Positions 29,243-36,945 of a DNA stretch of 64,000 nt are shown here, piece after piece (the stretch's first letter is position 1; each line of letters opens with the position of its first letter). The translations under genes and the position numbers were made by a program. The notes below the pieces were generated by a model. The model worked only from the letters and a program-made list of their open reading frames with translations. It had not been told where the DNA came from and ran no database searches. Source of the DNA: a virus; IMG/VR virus record IMGVR_UViG_3300012147_000007, positions 1 through 64,000 of that record; one strand, written 5' to 3'.

Positions 29243-30169
29243 TTATTGATTTTTATTATCCAACCTGGATGCTGGCCTTTTAATATCCCAATGCTTTGGC
29301 ATATATTTAGGCTTCATTGTGTCAATGAAATGTTTTCTCCACATTTCTACAAATGCCTGAATTGAATCTGGGCCTTCAAGTATTAATTTCTCAACAACAA
29401 TCTCTCCATGAGATTTCATCTTCTTAGCTTCATCGTAACTAATTTCAATTAAGTTATCAATTACTTTTTGAGTTACATTTTTCCTTCCAGTGTAGATTCT
29501 AATCTTTTCTTTATGGTCATCTAATTTATCTTTAGGGATTTGGTCTCCATGATTTTTAATTGCATGCGCAGATTTTATAGCATAAAATAATTCATGATTT
29601 ATAGTTGAGCTACCTTCAAGAGGAGCATTGTATTTCTTTGCTAATTTTATCTTTAGCTTATCAGCAACTCTCTCGTACTCATAATGCTCATTACTTCTTA
29701 TCGGAACTATGTCATGAGAATTAGCGCTCTTATATTCTTCTGGAAAATACTTTCTGTAGCAATATGGAGAAATGTGATGTGTTGTCAATGACTCAAGAAT
29801 TTTACTTCCAGTTACAACACACCTATTTTTCTTTTTAGATAAAGAATACTTATCTCCCTTATTCCCTTCATCTTTAGGTTCAAAGTTAAATTGTATCTTT
29901 CTACTTTTCATTTTAACTGAAAAAATAGTAAACAAGAAATTTAAAATAGGATTTATATGCTTTATCTCGAAAGCTAAAGGTTTCTTGGTTTTTTCATCAA
30001 CACGACTAAGGTACCAGTCAATTTTTTTATCAACACAGAGAAACATTAAATTACCATCTGGAGAATAAACTCTACAATTTACATAGATTTCATTCTTTCT
30101 CGAATTACCATTATACTTAAGAAAGTTTTGAGCTTTAGAGTCGTAGGATGTTGTTTTGGATTTTCTCAT
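29243..30169 (-). CDS. HNH-fold protein with EXD2-like C-terminal domain
   Basis: The N-terminal half is basic (NSRKNEIYVNCRVYSPDGN). The middle carries CVVTGSKILESLTTHHISPY, then CYRKYFPEEYKSANSHDIVP, the zinc/HNH-like module found at the C-terminus of EXD2-type exonucleases. The C-terminal part is helical. Possible role: RNA or DNA cleavage. It has its own promoter (30176-30203) and a start at 30169. TAA stop. Confidence 0.65.
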   Translation of the reverse strand: MRKSKTTSYDSKAQNFLKYNGNSRKNEIYVNCRVYSPDGNLMFLCVDKKIDWYLSRVDEKTKKPLAFEIKHINPILNFLFTIFSVKMKSRKIQFNFEPKDEGNKGDKYSLSKKKNRCVVTGSKILESLTTHHISPYCYRKYFPEEYKSANSHDIVPIRSNEHYEYERVADKLKIKLAKKYNAPLEGSSTINHELFYAIKSAHAIKNHGDQIPKDKLDDHKEKIRIYTGRKNVTQKVIDNLIEISYDEAKKMKSHGEIVVEKLILEGPDSIQAFVEMWRKHFIDTMKPKYMPKHWDIKRPASRLDNKNQ

Positions 30170-30175
30170 ATGCAA

Positions 30176-30203
30176 TTATACGACAAAAAAAACAATTATG
30201 TTC
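30176..30203 (-). promoter_or_regulatory. Phage promoter, GAACAT class
   Basis: Minus strand GAACATAATTGTTTTTTTTG, then TCGTATAATTG, immediately before the ATG at 30169. Confidence 0.6.
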
Positions 30204-30222
30204 TAAAGTGTTGATAAAAAGT

Positions 30223-30837
30223 TTAAAAATCTTTTTCTTGTGGGAACTCGTGAGGGCCATCGCTAACGCTAATATTCAAGGAGTGTCCTCCAGTTTTTTC
30301 TTTAGGAAACTCTCTTGGTTGACCTGGTTTCAAACCATTGCCTCCAATTGACATATCAATTTCTTCAATATCATCTCTGTTAATACCACCTTCGTTTGCT
30401 GCGAGATAATCAGCAGTTCCTTGAAAGGTTTTAATTCCATATCTATTGTCAATTCCATGCTCTTTTATGAACCAACCTTTTGGAACTCTCATGGATGCTT
30501 CTGCAGCAAATCCTGGTATTGGATACCAATCTCCTTGAGTTTTGGAGCCCGTACCTTTCATAGAACTGTAAAACAATACAACCGTGCCGTCTGGGTATCC
30601 TACTTCAGCAAGAGCTCTTCCACTTCTTTCTCCAGTAGATAAAACTTGCAAACCTGCAATATTGTCTGAATAGTTATTATCAAGCTTTGCGCCTGTTGAT
30701 TTTAACTCAGCCAACTTATCATATATCTTTATAGGTGGAAAGTCGTAATTCTTGTCGTTAGTCGTGTGTCCTTCATTCATGACTACGAATATAGAACTTT
30801 TTTTTAACTCTTCTCTTATTATTTTTCTAATATCCAT
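30223..30837 (-). CDS. Tagged virion-type protein, 204 aa
   Basis: Starts MDIRKIIREELKKSSIFVVM then NEG; the amphipathic tag ends with VMNE, like a prohead-protease site. The remainder has YPDGTVVLFYSSMKGTGSKT and a Gly/Pro-rich tail with HSLNISVSDGPHEFPQEKDF. Fourth and last gene of a tandem block of four tagged genes; its ATG overlaps the upstream TGA. Probably a capsid-internal or ejected protein. TAA stop. Confidence 0.65.
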   Translation of the reverse strand: MDIRKIIREELKKSSIFVVMNEGHTTNDKNYDFPPIKIYDKLAELKSTGAKLDNNYSDNIAGLQVLSTGERSGRALAEVGYPDGTVVLFYSSMKGTGSKTQGDWYPIPGFAAEASMRVPKGWFIKEHGIDNRYGIKTFQGTADYLAANEGGINRDDIEEIDMSIGGNGLKPGQPREFPKEKTGGHSLNISVSDGPHEFPQEKDF

Positions 30838-31841
30838 CATAACAACCAATCTGCATTAGGATTATAACTTATTAAGTCTCCGTTGAAGTACTTCTTAAGC
30901 ATCTCTTCGTGATTAACCTTAGGAATATCTGGCATTGCCATTTGTTGACCTTGCATTCTAATGTATTCTTCTCTTAATTTTTGGTAACTTGCGCTTCCTG
31001 GACCAATCCAAGACTTAGCTTCTTTGCACCAAAAAAGTTTATCATCAGCTATTCCAAAATGCTCAACCATGGTTCTATGACACTTGCTTTTAGTTTCAGA
31101 AAGGTCAACATGCTCCGCTATTCTAAAGTTTGTATTAAACAAAGTATTAAAACTCTTAAGTAAATCATTCACTCTTCTATAGGTGTGATTTTCCATATTA
31201 AAGCTCTCGCCTTCAAGAAGGACTGACTCTTGGTCTATTTGAATTTGGTTTCTATGATTTAACTTTATATCCTTTGGTTTCACTTCACAAAACAAATACA
31301 TCATAAGAGATGTGTGAACTGATTCATAAAACTGCTCCTTACCAGAAGGTTTTCCACTCCTATCAAGAAGTCTGTTTTTTTTGATTGCGTAACCCATTGT
31401 CTTCTTTTCAAGTTGGGTCATATTGTCTTGCATTGGATATGTGGTCCTACTCGCTCTCACTGGAAGTCTGTCAATATTATCAACTCCTATGTCATGAAGG
31501 GTTGCTGCTTTTCCGCCAACTCTAAATGAAGAATCTTCAGCTTGAGAGCTCTCAATCACGCTTTCACTCTTCGGGTCGTATGAATTGTAGGTATTTATAA
31601 TTGACTTAACATTCATTTCTGGAATGCCGAGAAACTTTGATGCACCTTTGATGTTTGACTCAGTAATAGACTTTGGGTCAACCTCACAAAGTTCTTGTAG
31701 GTAATATTTTTGATTTGTGTTAAAATCCCACTTTAAGTGGTTGAAAGTTGTAGGTACAGGAACTGAAGCATAACCCTTATAATAAGATTCGCTCAACACG
31801 GTCTTTTGAACCTCTTCCCTTATTAGCTTTCTTATATCCAT
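30837..31841 (-). CDS. Tagged virion-type protein, 334 aa
   Basis: Starts MDIRKLIREEVQKTVLSES with a VLSE cleavage-like site. The middle contains an HD-like or transferase-like region (LHDIGVDNIDRLPVRASRTT; VHTSLMMYLFCEVKPKD), but no catalytic motif is certain. The C-terminal stretch has HRTMVEHFGIADDKLFWCKE. Third of four tandem tagged genes. It could be a packaged enzyme or internal head protein. TGA stop. Confidence 0.65.
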   Translation of the reverse strand: MDIRKLIREEVQKTVLSESYYKGYASVPVPTTFNHLKWDFNTNQKYYLQELCEVDPKSITESNIKGASKFLGIPEMNVKSIINTYNSYDPKSESVIESSQAEDSSFRVGGKAATLHDIGVDNIDRLPVRASRTTYPMQDNMTQLEKKTMGYAIKKNRLLDRSGKPSGKEQFYESVHTSLMMYLFCEVKPKDIKLNHRNQIQIDQESVLLEGESFNMENHTYRRVNDLLKSFNTLFNTNFRIAEHVDLSETKSKCHRTMVEHFGIADDKLFWCKEAKSWIGPGSASYQKLREEYIRMQGQQMAMPDIPKVNHEEMLKKYFNGDLISYNPNADWLL

Positions 31842-31843
31842 TA

Positions 31844-32455
31844 TTATTCACCAACACTTATTGTAAATAAGGTTCCAGTTGGAGTATCCATTGTTGGAGT
31901 ATCTACAATCTTTTCAGCAACCTCATTGATTCCTCCAAGAATATCTAAAAGAGACTGCTTAGCTCTTATGTCGCTTACATACTTTGCAGTACCCATTAAG
32001 TCCTGCTTAATTTCGTCATCAATTTCAGCAGCTTCGTAATCACCACTTTCAAAATCATCAAGACCTTTTCCTACTCTTATGTATTTTAGATTGTCGTTAA
32101 TGTAGTTTTCTATAACATCACCATCAAGTTCCCAATCGCCTAAATCAACATCAGGCATTCCGTCTTCATCATATCCATTAAAAGCCTCCTCTCTATCTGC
32201 ATATTCTGCATAATCATCATTATCTTCTAACTCAGTGTTGTAGACATAAAGTCTTCCTTTTTTATCTTTTACAATTGCAAAACCAGCATTACCTGCATAC
32301 CAGATTACTTCAAAGCTTATTTCGCTTGCAGTATTTCCCTTTCTTGTGTTGTCAGTTTGGTTCCATGGTGCAGATGAATCGTACTGAGCTCCTGCTGGAT
32401 AGTTCTCATTTAGAGCTTTCCTAATTTCTTGTTGTATAATTTTCTTAATATCCAT
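31844..32455 (-). CDS. Tagged virion-type protein, 203 aa, very acidic
   Basis: Starts MDIKKIIQQEIRKALNENYP with an ALNE site. After the tag comes a beta-rich, strongly acidic domain (EDNDDYAEYADREEAFNGYD; DLGDWELDGDVIENYIND). Acidic cargo is common among packaged phage proteins. Two bases separate it from the next gene. TAA stop. Confidence 0.65.
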   Translation of the reverse strand: MDIKKIIQQEIRKALNENYPAGAQYDSSAPWNQTDNTRKGNTASEISFEVIWYAGNAGFAIVKDKKGRLYVYNTELEDNDDYAEYADREEAFNGYDEDGMPDVDLGDWELDGDVIENYINDNLKYIRVGKGLDDFESGDYEAAEIDDEIKQDLMGTAKYVSDIRAKQSLLDILGGINEVAEKIVDTPTMDTPTGTLFTISVGE

Positions 32456-32457
32456 GT

Positions 32458-32799
32458 TTAATCAATGTTAACTTCCCCAAGTCTTTTAGCCACTTCTGAC
32501 TTAACTTCTGGAGATGATGTTTTAAAATAACTTTGTACTGCTTCGTTTATGTGCTTCAATGCCTCGCTTAGATGTTTGTCAACTTCTGGGTTTGTTCCAG
32601 ACAAACCTAATTGCTCTTTAACTTTTTTCGATGAACCCTGAATATCTTGCATGAATGATAGACCAGCTGAAACTTGGGCCTCAAAAGCCTCATAGTCCTG
32701 ACGGTCATGATACTGCCTTTCTTCTGCAGCATAGTCATAATCCTCACTAATAAATTTAGCTATTTCTTCTGATACTATTTTTCTAAGATTTTTTTCCAT
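32458..32799 (-). CDS. Tagged virion-type protein, 113 aa
   Basis: Starts MEKNLRKIVSEEIAKFISED with an FISE site. The rest is helical: AQVSAGLSFMQDIQGSSKKV and LGLSGTNPEVDKHLSEALKH. First of the four tandem tagged genes; a CTATTTATATT motif 12-21 bases upstream suggests late transcription of the whole block. TAA stop. Confidence 0.65.
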   Translation of the reverse strand: MEKNLRKIVSEEIAKFISEDYDYAAEERQYHDRQDYEAFEAQVSAGLSFMQDIQGSSKKVKEQLGLSGTNPEVDKHLSEALKHINEAVQSYFKTSSPEVKSEVAKRLGEVNID

Positions 32800-32811
32800 A
32801 ATCAAGCTTTA

Positions 32812-32821
32812 ATATAAATAG
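32812..32821 (-). promoter_or_regulatory. Putative late-promoter motif CTATTTATA
   Basis: Minus-strand TCCTATTTATATTAAAGC upstream of the tagged four-gene block. It lies beside the palindrome ATAGGATAAAAAATCCTAT, which may end the preceding transcript. Confidence 0.45.
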
Positions 32822-32832
32822 GATAAAAAATC

Positions 32833-33207
32833 CTATTTAGCATCATAAAGCTTGTTATCTTGCGCCAATACTCTGGCTACATTTTCTACTTTTTCTAAAG
32901 TATCCTTATACACGAAAGAGTCGTGCTTATATGGGTTATAGTATATTTCTCTAAACTTAGAAACATCCATTCTTTCGTCAAGACACCTATAAGAACAAGG
33001 CTCAACATAAGCGTGAACACCTTTTCTCTTGTCTCTAATAACTTTCTGCCTTCCAGCTTCATATATCTTGAAGTTGCAGTTTTCAAGCATCGCAACAGAG
33101 ACTCTATCGGTCACACGGTAGCCACGCCTCTCCTGGAGATACGATTGAATTGAGAAATTTCCCTTGTGTAGATTTCGATATACCCTAAACGGCTTTATCT
33201 TCTTCAT
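32833..33207 (-). CDS. Hypothetical protein, 124 aa
   Basis: Basic N-terminus (MKKIKPFRVYRNLHKGNFSI), then YRVTDRVSVAMLENCNFKIY and FREIYYNPYKHDSFVYKDT. Resembles small phage proteins of unknown function with two Cys (NCNF, PCSYRC). Ends in TAG beside a palindrome; readthrough would add seven residues before TAA. Confidence 0.6.
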   Translation of the reverse strand: MKKIKPFRVYRNLHKGNFSIQSYLQERRGYRVTDRVSVAMLENCNFKIYEAGRQKVIRDKRKGVHAYVEPCSYRCLDERMDVSKFREIYYNPYKHDSFVYKDTLEKVENVARVLAQDNKLYDAK

Positions 33208-33261
33208 AATGCAAATGTATAGTTTTTAATTAAGGAAAATTACCTACTAAACCATGTTTTT

Positions 33262-33531
33262 TTACATATAAGGCTTGCTGATTATACAAGCCTCCTCCAC
33301 ACTCTTCTTTGCTTTTCCAACTTCTTTTGAAGCTTCGTTTAGAGCTTTGGCCAACCTATTTCGTCCACCCTTCGTATCTTCCATTGAGTCGAGGAATAGT
33401 TTTCCAGATAATCTATCTAATAAATGTTCTAAAGATTTATAATGAAGATTACTGATGTCATCAGCAAGCTCATTTATTGTGCCATCGTATTTCTCAACTT
33501 CTTTCTTGTGTTTTTGACATGTGTTTCTCAT
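33262..33531 (-). CDS. Hypothetical helical protein, 89 aa
   Basis: Almost entirely charged helices: YDGTINELADDISNLHYKSL, then AKALNEASKEVGKAKKSVEE. Could be a small coiled-coil structural or regulatory protein. TAA stop. Unknown family. Confidence 0.55.
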   Translation of the reverse strand: MRNTCQKHKKEVEKYDGTINELADDISNLHYKSLEHLLDRLSGKLFLDSMEDTKGGRNRLAKALNEASKEVGKAKKSVEEACIISKPYM

Positions 33532-33588
33532 ATAATAATATAATAAAAAATATATTTATAATCAAGAACTTCTTTGCGCATATGGCGG

Positions 33589-34293
33589 TTAAGATTCTTT
33601 GATTTTATTAATTAAAATAATTAAATCTTCATCAGAATGTCTATTTTTCATATAGTTAACACCCAAAACAACCCATCTAACATTGTTTTTTATATAGCCT
33701 AATTTGTTATCAACCCTATCTAAAGAAGCTGTTTCATAAATCTTAGTATCACTTTCTCTATTAGGCAATTTAATAGATATACCTGTAATTCCACACAACC
33801 CATTCTGCTCATCAAATAGTACTTCTAAATATTTACTATCCAAATCACACTCATAACCTTTTTTCTTAGACCTTTGAATTACTCCTTGTAAATAACAAGA
33901 AAAAGGATTGAAGGCTAGGGCGCCAAAACACTTACTTGAACAGGTGTTTTTATCTTTAATGTCTTTTTTGCTTTTAAAGTATTCTTTACCACAAATATAA
34001 CATGATACAGGATGTATTCTATTAGATTTAATGTGATTAATAGTAATGTTTGGATAAATATTCTTTAAAGATTCGTATTTGTTTAAATGACTTTTATTTA
34101 TAGTATCACTATTTCTATACTCACCAACCTGCTTTAGCACTTTAAGTTTGTTTTCTAAATAATGCTTGTGCCTATATTTTTTATGACAAGACTTGCAAAT
34201 TGACGATAAGCCGCTTTTCTTGCTTTTGTTTTTAGAAAAATCATCTATAGTTCTTTTAACATTACATTTTGGACATTTCTTTATTTTACACAT
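33589..34293 (-). CDS. HNH homing endonuclease, 234 aa
   Basis: N-terminal zinc motif CPKCNVKRTIDDFSKNKSKK with CKSCHKKYR, a second zinc pair (CYICG), and a C-terminal HNH variant, NGLCGITGISIKL ... ASLDRVDNKLGYIKNNVRWV, where D and N of the beta-beta-alpha metal site are visible. It has a CTATTTATTATA motif upstream, as the other HNH genes here do. TAA stop. Confidence 0.85.
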   Translation of the reverse strand: MCKIKKCPKCNVKRTIDDFSKNKSKKSGLSSICKSCHKKYRHKHYLENKLKVLKQVGEYRNSDTINKSHLNKYESLKNIYPNITINHIKSNRIHPVSCYICGKEYFKSKKDIKDKNTCSSKCFGALAFNPFSCYLQGVIQRSKKKGYECDLDSKYLEVLFDEQNGLCGITGISIKLPNRESDTKIYETASLDRVDNKLGYIKNNVRWVVLGVNYMKNRHSDEDLIILINKIKES

Positions 34294-34304
34294 ATCTATA
34301 TTTT

Positions 34305-34314
34305 ATAATAAATA
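34305..34314 (-). promoter_or_regulatory. Putative late-promoter motif
   Basis: Minus-strand ACTATTTATTATAAAATA before the HNH start at 34293. Confidence 0.4.
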
Positions 34315-34328
34315 GTGTTAAAATTTAA

Positions 34329-34376
34329 AAAGCCTCCAAACACGCTATGTGTTGATATAACGTGTTTGGAGGCTTT
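34329..34376. terminator. Long perfect inverted repeat, bidirectional terminator
   Basis: AAGCCTCCAAACACG at one end and CGTGTTTGGAGGCTT at the other form a 15-pair stem with an 18-base loop, with A/T runs on both sides. It separates the tRNA-Trp region from the HNH gene. Confidence 0.85.
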
Positions 34377-34378
34377 TG

Positions 34379-34456
34379 CGCAGATGTCAGGATTCGAACC
34401 CGAACAGAATTAACACGGGGTTGGAATCCGCTTAGCTCACCAATGCATGCACCTGC
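34379..34456 (-). tRNA. tRNA-Trp(CCA)
   Basis: Acceptor GCAGGTG/CATCTGC, G73, T stem TCGGG/CCTGA. Anticodon arm GCGGA-TTCCAAC-CCCGT gives CCA, with one A-C mismatch next to the loop. The D arm is irregular and the variable loop long. Its anticodon arm is nearly the same as that of the CTA tRNA at 43.9 kb. Confidence 0.75.
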
Positions 34457-34466
34457 GTATATTTTG

Positions 34467-34487
34467 TGACCGAGGGAGGACTCAAAC
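34467..34487 (-). pseudogene. Truncated tRNA at an endonuclease boundary
   Basis: A 3' acceptor strand and the T arm up to the loop (GGAGG, loop TTTGAGT) are present, but the other half of the T stem and everything 5' of it are replaced by the HNH gene ending at 34489. The same kind of break occurs at 43.96 kb. Confidence 0.55.
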
Positions 34488-34488
34488 A

Positions 34489-34986
34489 TTAATCAATTAT
34501 CCCTCCATGTATTTCTCTATGACAATTTGAACATACTAAAATGCATTTATCTAATTCTTTTTTTACAGAATCAGTTAATTTTAAAAGTTTAATTCCACCC
34601 AGTTGAAAATCTTTTTCTTTCGGGTCGAGATGATGAAATTCCAATGCTCCACAATATTTATCATATCCGCACTTTTCACAACACCCTCCTTTATATTTAA
34701 CTGCAATAATTTTAAACCCCCTTTGCCTTTCAACTGTTTGCTCGTTAGTACAAGGCTTGCAATATGATGATGCTCCAGCCTTTCCTTTTCTTTGATAAAA
34801 TTCTACCAACTTCTTTTCTTTGCTACATCTCGGACACACTCTTTCTGTTTTTTCTCTGCTCTTACTTTTTAATTCATACTTCTTAAGCCAATACCTAATT
34901 GTAGTCTGACTTAAATTAAATTCATAACCCATTTGTCTTGTGGTCATTTTTTTATCAACCGACTTTTTTAACAACTCTTTTTCCAT
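34489..34986 (-). CDS. HNH endonuclease, 165 aa
   Basis: N-terminal helix-turn-helix (TTRQMGYEFNLSQTTIRYWL), a zinc pair (CPRCSKEKKLVEFYQRKGKA with CKPC), and a C-terminal HNH, CCEKCGYDKYCGALEFHHLD ... CILVCSNCHREIH. It is a close relative of the 6.3-kb enzyme with an added zinc module. Its end interrupts a tRNA. An ATATTTATTAG motif lies upstream. Confidence 0.9.
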   Translation of the reverse strand: MEKELLKKSVDKKMTTRQMGYEFNLSQTTIRYWLKKYELKSKSREKTERVCPRCSKEKKLVEFYQRKGKAGASSYCKPCTNEQTVERQRGFKIIAVKYKGGCCEKCGYDKYCGALEFHHLDPKEKDFQLGGIKLLKLTDSVKKELDKCILVCSNCHREIHGGIID

Positions 34987-34988
34987 AC

Positions 34989-34998
34989 TAATAAATAT
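34989..34998 (-). promoter_or_regulatory. Putative late-promoter motif
   Basis: Minus-strand CATATTTATTAGTATG ending at the HNH start codon. Confidence 0.35.
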
Positions 34999-35036
34999 GA
35001 AAAAAAAATATTATTTCATTTTGAGCTATAACTCTG

Positions 35037-35110
35037 AGGCCTTAGCGAGATTCGAACTCGCAACCTTTTGTTTAGGAAACAAAAACTCTGTCCAGTTGAG
35101 CTACAAGGCC
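35037..35110 (-). tRNA. tRNA-Arg(CCT)
   Basis: Acceptor GGCCTTG/TAAGGCC, perfect T stem GCGAG/CTCGC, anticodon stem TTTGT/ACAAA with loop TTCCTAA, anticodon CCT. Confidence 0.88.
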
Positions 35111-35199
35111 AAGTGATGCAAGCAAGCCAGGTTCTGCTCCTGGTTCCGCCTAAGCGGTATGCTCTGATGAACGTTCTTTTACAACATTACTCACATCTT

Positions 35200-35282
35200 T
35201 GGTACACCAGGCGGGATTCCAACCCACATTTTCAGCTGCAATTACGGATAGCAATTTAGAAAAATGCCTCGGCTACTGGTGC
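35200..35282 (-). tRNA. D-armless tRNA-like, candidate Arg(TCT), CCA encoded
   Basis: Acceptor GCACCAG/CTGGTGT followed by an encoded ACCA end. T stem GTGGG/CCCGC with loop TTGGAAT. Only TAGCCGAG joins the acceptor to the anticodon-like hairpin GCATT-TTTCTAA-ATTGC (TCT). A 23-nt region fills the variable position. Same plan as the element at 3286. Confidence 0.45.
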
Positions 35283-35304
35283 TTATTTTTATAACTTTAT
35301 TTTT

Positions 35305-35880
35305 CTAAATATCTTTTTTTCTTGCAGAATTTTTATTCTTTGATTTATATGTATCTAACTGTGAATCGCAATTAGGACAAATTAATCGTAAATTATTTCT
35401 TAAATTATTACCAGCATCTCCATCTATATGGTCTAAAATAAAAACAATTTCCTTATCATTCCAAGTATTGGAATTATTACATATATCACATCTATTTTCT
35501 TGTTCTTTTAATATGTGAGATTTAATAAAATGCATATTTCTAACATAACAAAAATCACTTTGATTATTTAAGTAATTTTCATAAAATTTATTCTTTTTAT
35601 ATTTTTTTTCACATATTTTACCACAAAACTTTTGATTATAATGAGTTGTTAATTTAAACTCTTCATTACAATTAAGACAGTTTACCTCTTTTTTTATTCC
35701 TTTATTATGTGGCACATGCTCAGAATTAAACTTCTTTCTTTTTCTCTAACACAATACCTAATTTAATAGCATTTCTCCTTATTGTTGTATCAGAAACTTT
35801 ATATTTTTTAGCCACTTCAGTATAAGATAATTTTTCAACTATAATTAACTGATATAATTCTTCTTTATTGTATTTCATAT
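35305..35880 (-). pseudogene. Frameshifted HNH homing endonuclease
   Basis: The N-terminal part (35880 leftward) reads MKYNKEELYQLIIVEKLSYT, EVAKKYKVSDTTIRRNAIKL, then runs out of frame in an A-rich stretch. The C-terminal part in the shifted frame (from about 35740) reads FNSEHVPHNKGIKKEVNCLN and carries zinc pairs and an HNH core, FILDHIDGDAGNNLRNNLRL then ICPNC. Together they match the intact HNH genes here. One base gained or lost in the A-run separates them. Ends in TAG. Confidence 0.75.
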
Positions 35881-35975
35881 TATAATTTTATTATAAATAT
35901 AAATATTTTTAACAAACCGATTACTAATGATAAATTGTTTTACACCTATGCATAATCGACTTGCAAACATATATG

Positions 35976-36049
35976 TGACTCCGATAGGATTCGAACCTAT
36001 AACCGTCAGGGTAGAAACCTGATGCGCTATCCAGTTGCGCCACGGAGCC
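35976..36049 (-). tRNA. tRNA-Arg(TCT)
   Basis: Acceptor GGCTCCG/CGGAGTC, D stem GCGC/GCGC, perfect anticodon stem TCAGG/CCTGA with loop TTTCTAC, anticodon TCT, A73. Canonical. Confidence 0.93.
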
Positions 36050-36055
36050 ATTTTG

Positions 36056-36142
36056 CGGAAGTAATGGGGCTCGAACCCATGCACCCCTTGCGGGGCCTAA
36101 TAACTTTCCAAGCTATCCTCTTTACCATTTGAGTATACTTCC
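36056..36142 (-). tRNA. tRNA-Ser(GGA)
   Basis: Perfect acceptor GGAAGTA/TACTTCC, G73, class II variable arm GCCCC-GCAA-GGGG, anticodon loop TTGGAAA, anticodon GGA. Confidence 0.92.
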
Positions 36143-36152
36143 ATTAATATGG

Positions 36153-36241
36153 CGGAGAGAGAGAGATTCGAACTCTCGATACCAGTTTCCCAGTATAACA
36201 CCTTAGCAGGGTGCCGCCTTCAACCACTCGGCCACCTCTCC
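36153..36241 (-). tRNA. tRNA-Ser(GCT)
   Basis: Acceptor GGAGAGG/TCTCTCC, G73, D arm of Ser type, anticodon stem GCACC/GGTGT with loop CTGCTAA, long variable arm. Confidence 0.92.
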
Positions 36242-36250
36242 GTATTTTTG

Positions 36251-36323
36251 TGGATTCAGCAGGATTTGAACCTGCAACCAACCCCTTTGCAAGAGCCGCT
36301 CTATCCAGTTGAGCTATGAATCC
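36251..36323 (-). tRNA. tRNA with ambiguous anticodon arm (GCA or CAA)
   Basis: Acceptor GGATTCA/TGAATCC, D stem GCTC/GAGC and T stem GCAGG/CCTGC are perfect. The anticodon arm GCTCTTGCAAAGGGGTT pairs poorly: one register gives loop TTGCAAA (GCA) on a weak stem, another gives CAA with G at 33. A73 argues against Cys. Confidence 0.55.
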
Positions 36324-36348
36324 AAGGGAACCATGTCTTCCCTCTTGG

Positions 36349-36433
36349 CGGTAGATATGGGGTTCGAACCCATGTTCCCTTTCGGGGCTACCTGTTTAGC
36401 AAACAGGCCTCTTTACCATTTGAGTAACCTACC
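36349..36433 (-). tRNA. tRNA-Ser(GCT), second copy
   Basis: Acceptor GGTAGGT/ATCTACC, G73, perfect anticodon stem CCTGT/ACAGG with loop TTGCTAA, variable arm CCCC-GAAA-GGG. The D arm is the same as in tRNA-Ser(GGA). Confidence 0.9.
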
Positions 36434-36437
36434 AGTT

Positions 36438-36521
36438 GCACGGGGGTGAGGATTCGAACCTCACTCATCTTAAGGGAGCGACCCCTCAGATTTCCAGTGT
36501 AGCTACACTTCAAACCCCGTG
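36438..36521 (-). tRNA. tRNA-like with tetraloop hairpin in place of anticodon arm
   Basis: Acceptor CACGGGG/CCCCGTG and T arm GTGAGG/CCTCAC are perfect. The inside holds AGTGT-AGCT-ACACT (five pairs, four-base loop) and then a long hairpin ATCT..GGG-GTCGCT-CCC..AGAT. There is no D arm and no seven-base anticodon loop. Confidence 0.5.
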
Positions 36522-36528
36522 TATATTG

Positions 36529-36617
36529 CGGAGGCGGCAGGATTCGAACCTGCGGACCCCTTTCAGGGCCACTGCTTTTCAAGAGCAGCGCAATAAACCA
36601 GACTCTGCCACGCCTCC
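36529..36617 (-). tRNA. tRNA-Ser(TGA)
   Basis: Perfect acceptor GGAGGCG/CGCCTCC, G73, perfect anticodon stem CTGCT/AGCAG with loop CTTGAAA, class II variable arm CCCT-GAAA-GGGG. Confidence 0.92.
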
Positions 36618-36622
36618 GTATT

Positions 36623-36790
36623 TCAATTTTCTTCTTTATAACGTTTTATAAAGAACTCTCTTAATTCTTCCTTCCTTTTAATTGATGCCTTGATTCTCGC
36701 CACCTTTTCTGGAGAAGGGTCTGTATCAACTGTAAATTTGATTCCATTTTTCTCACAATAATCTGTCATTTCTTCAAAACAATTTTCCAT
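36623..36790 (-). CDS. Small hypothetical protein, 55 aa
   Basis: Start at MENCFEEMTDYCEKNGIKFT (36790); the longer ORF would run through tRNA sequence and is rejected. The remainder is helical and basic (EKVARIKASIKRKEELREFF). TAA stop. Unknown function. Confidence 0.5.
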   Translation of the reverse strand: MENCFEEMTDYCEKNGIKFTVDTDPSPEKVARIKASIKRKEELREFFIKRYKEEN

Positions 36791-36804
36791 CTTTCTATTT
36801 TTTG

Positions 36805-36892
36805 CGGAGGGAGAGGGGGTCAAACCCTCAAGGCCGTTAAGCTCGCTGGGGTTCAAAACCAGTGCAGTCGTCTACTTTCTGCTTGCCCCTCC
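36805..36892 (-). tRNA. tRNA-Ser-like (TGA) with unusual D arm
   Basis: Acceptor GGAGGGG/TCCCTCC, G73, T loop TTTGACC. Anticodon loop TTTGAAC on CTGG/CCAG gives TGA. The D loop AAAGTAGACGA lacks the usual GG. The 16-nt variable region fits class II. Confidence 0.7.
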
Positions 36893-36904
36893 GTATTTTT
36901 TGGC

Positions 36905-36945
36905 ACAAAAAAAACCCTAATTCAAAAAGAACCAGGGTTTCAAAT
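36905..36945 (-). terminator. Rho-independent terminator
   Basis: Minus strand AACCCTGGTTC...GAATTAGGGTT with T8 after it, ending the 37.1-kb micro-ORF transcript. Confidence 0.8.

Noticed and set aside
35111-35199. A fourth mini tRNA-like RNA
   Set aside because: Two good hairpins (CCGC-TTA-GCGG and CCAGG...CCTGG) exist, but the T loop and acceptor pairing are too weak to claim it.
35875-36582. ORFs running through tRNA genes
   Set aside because: They consist of translated tRNA arms and end at random; the tRNAs explain the sequence. The N-terminal part of the ORF at 20376-20972 is cut back for the same reason.
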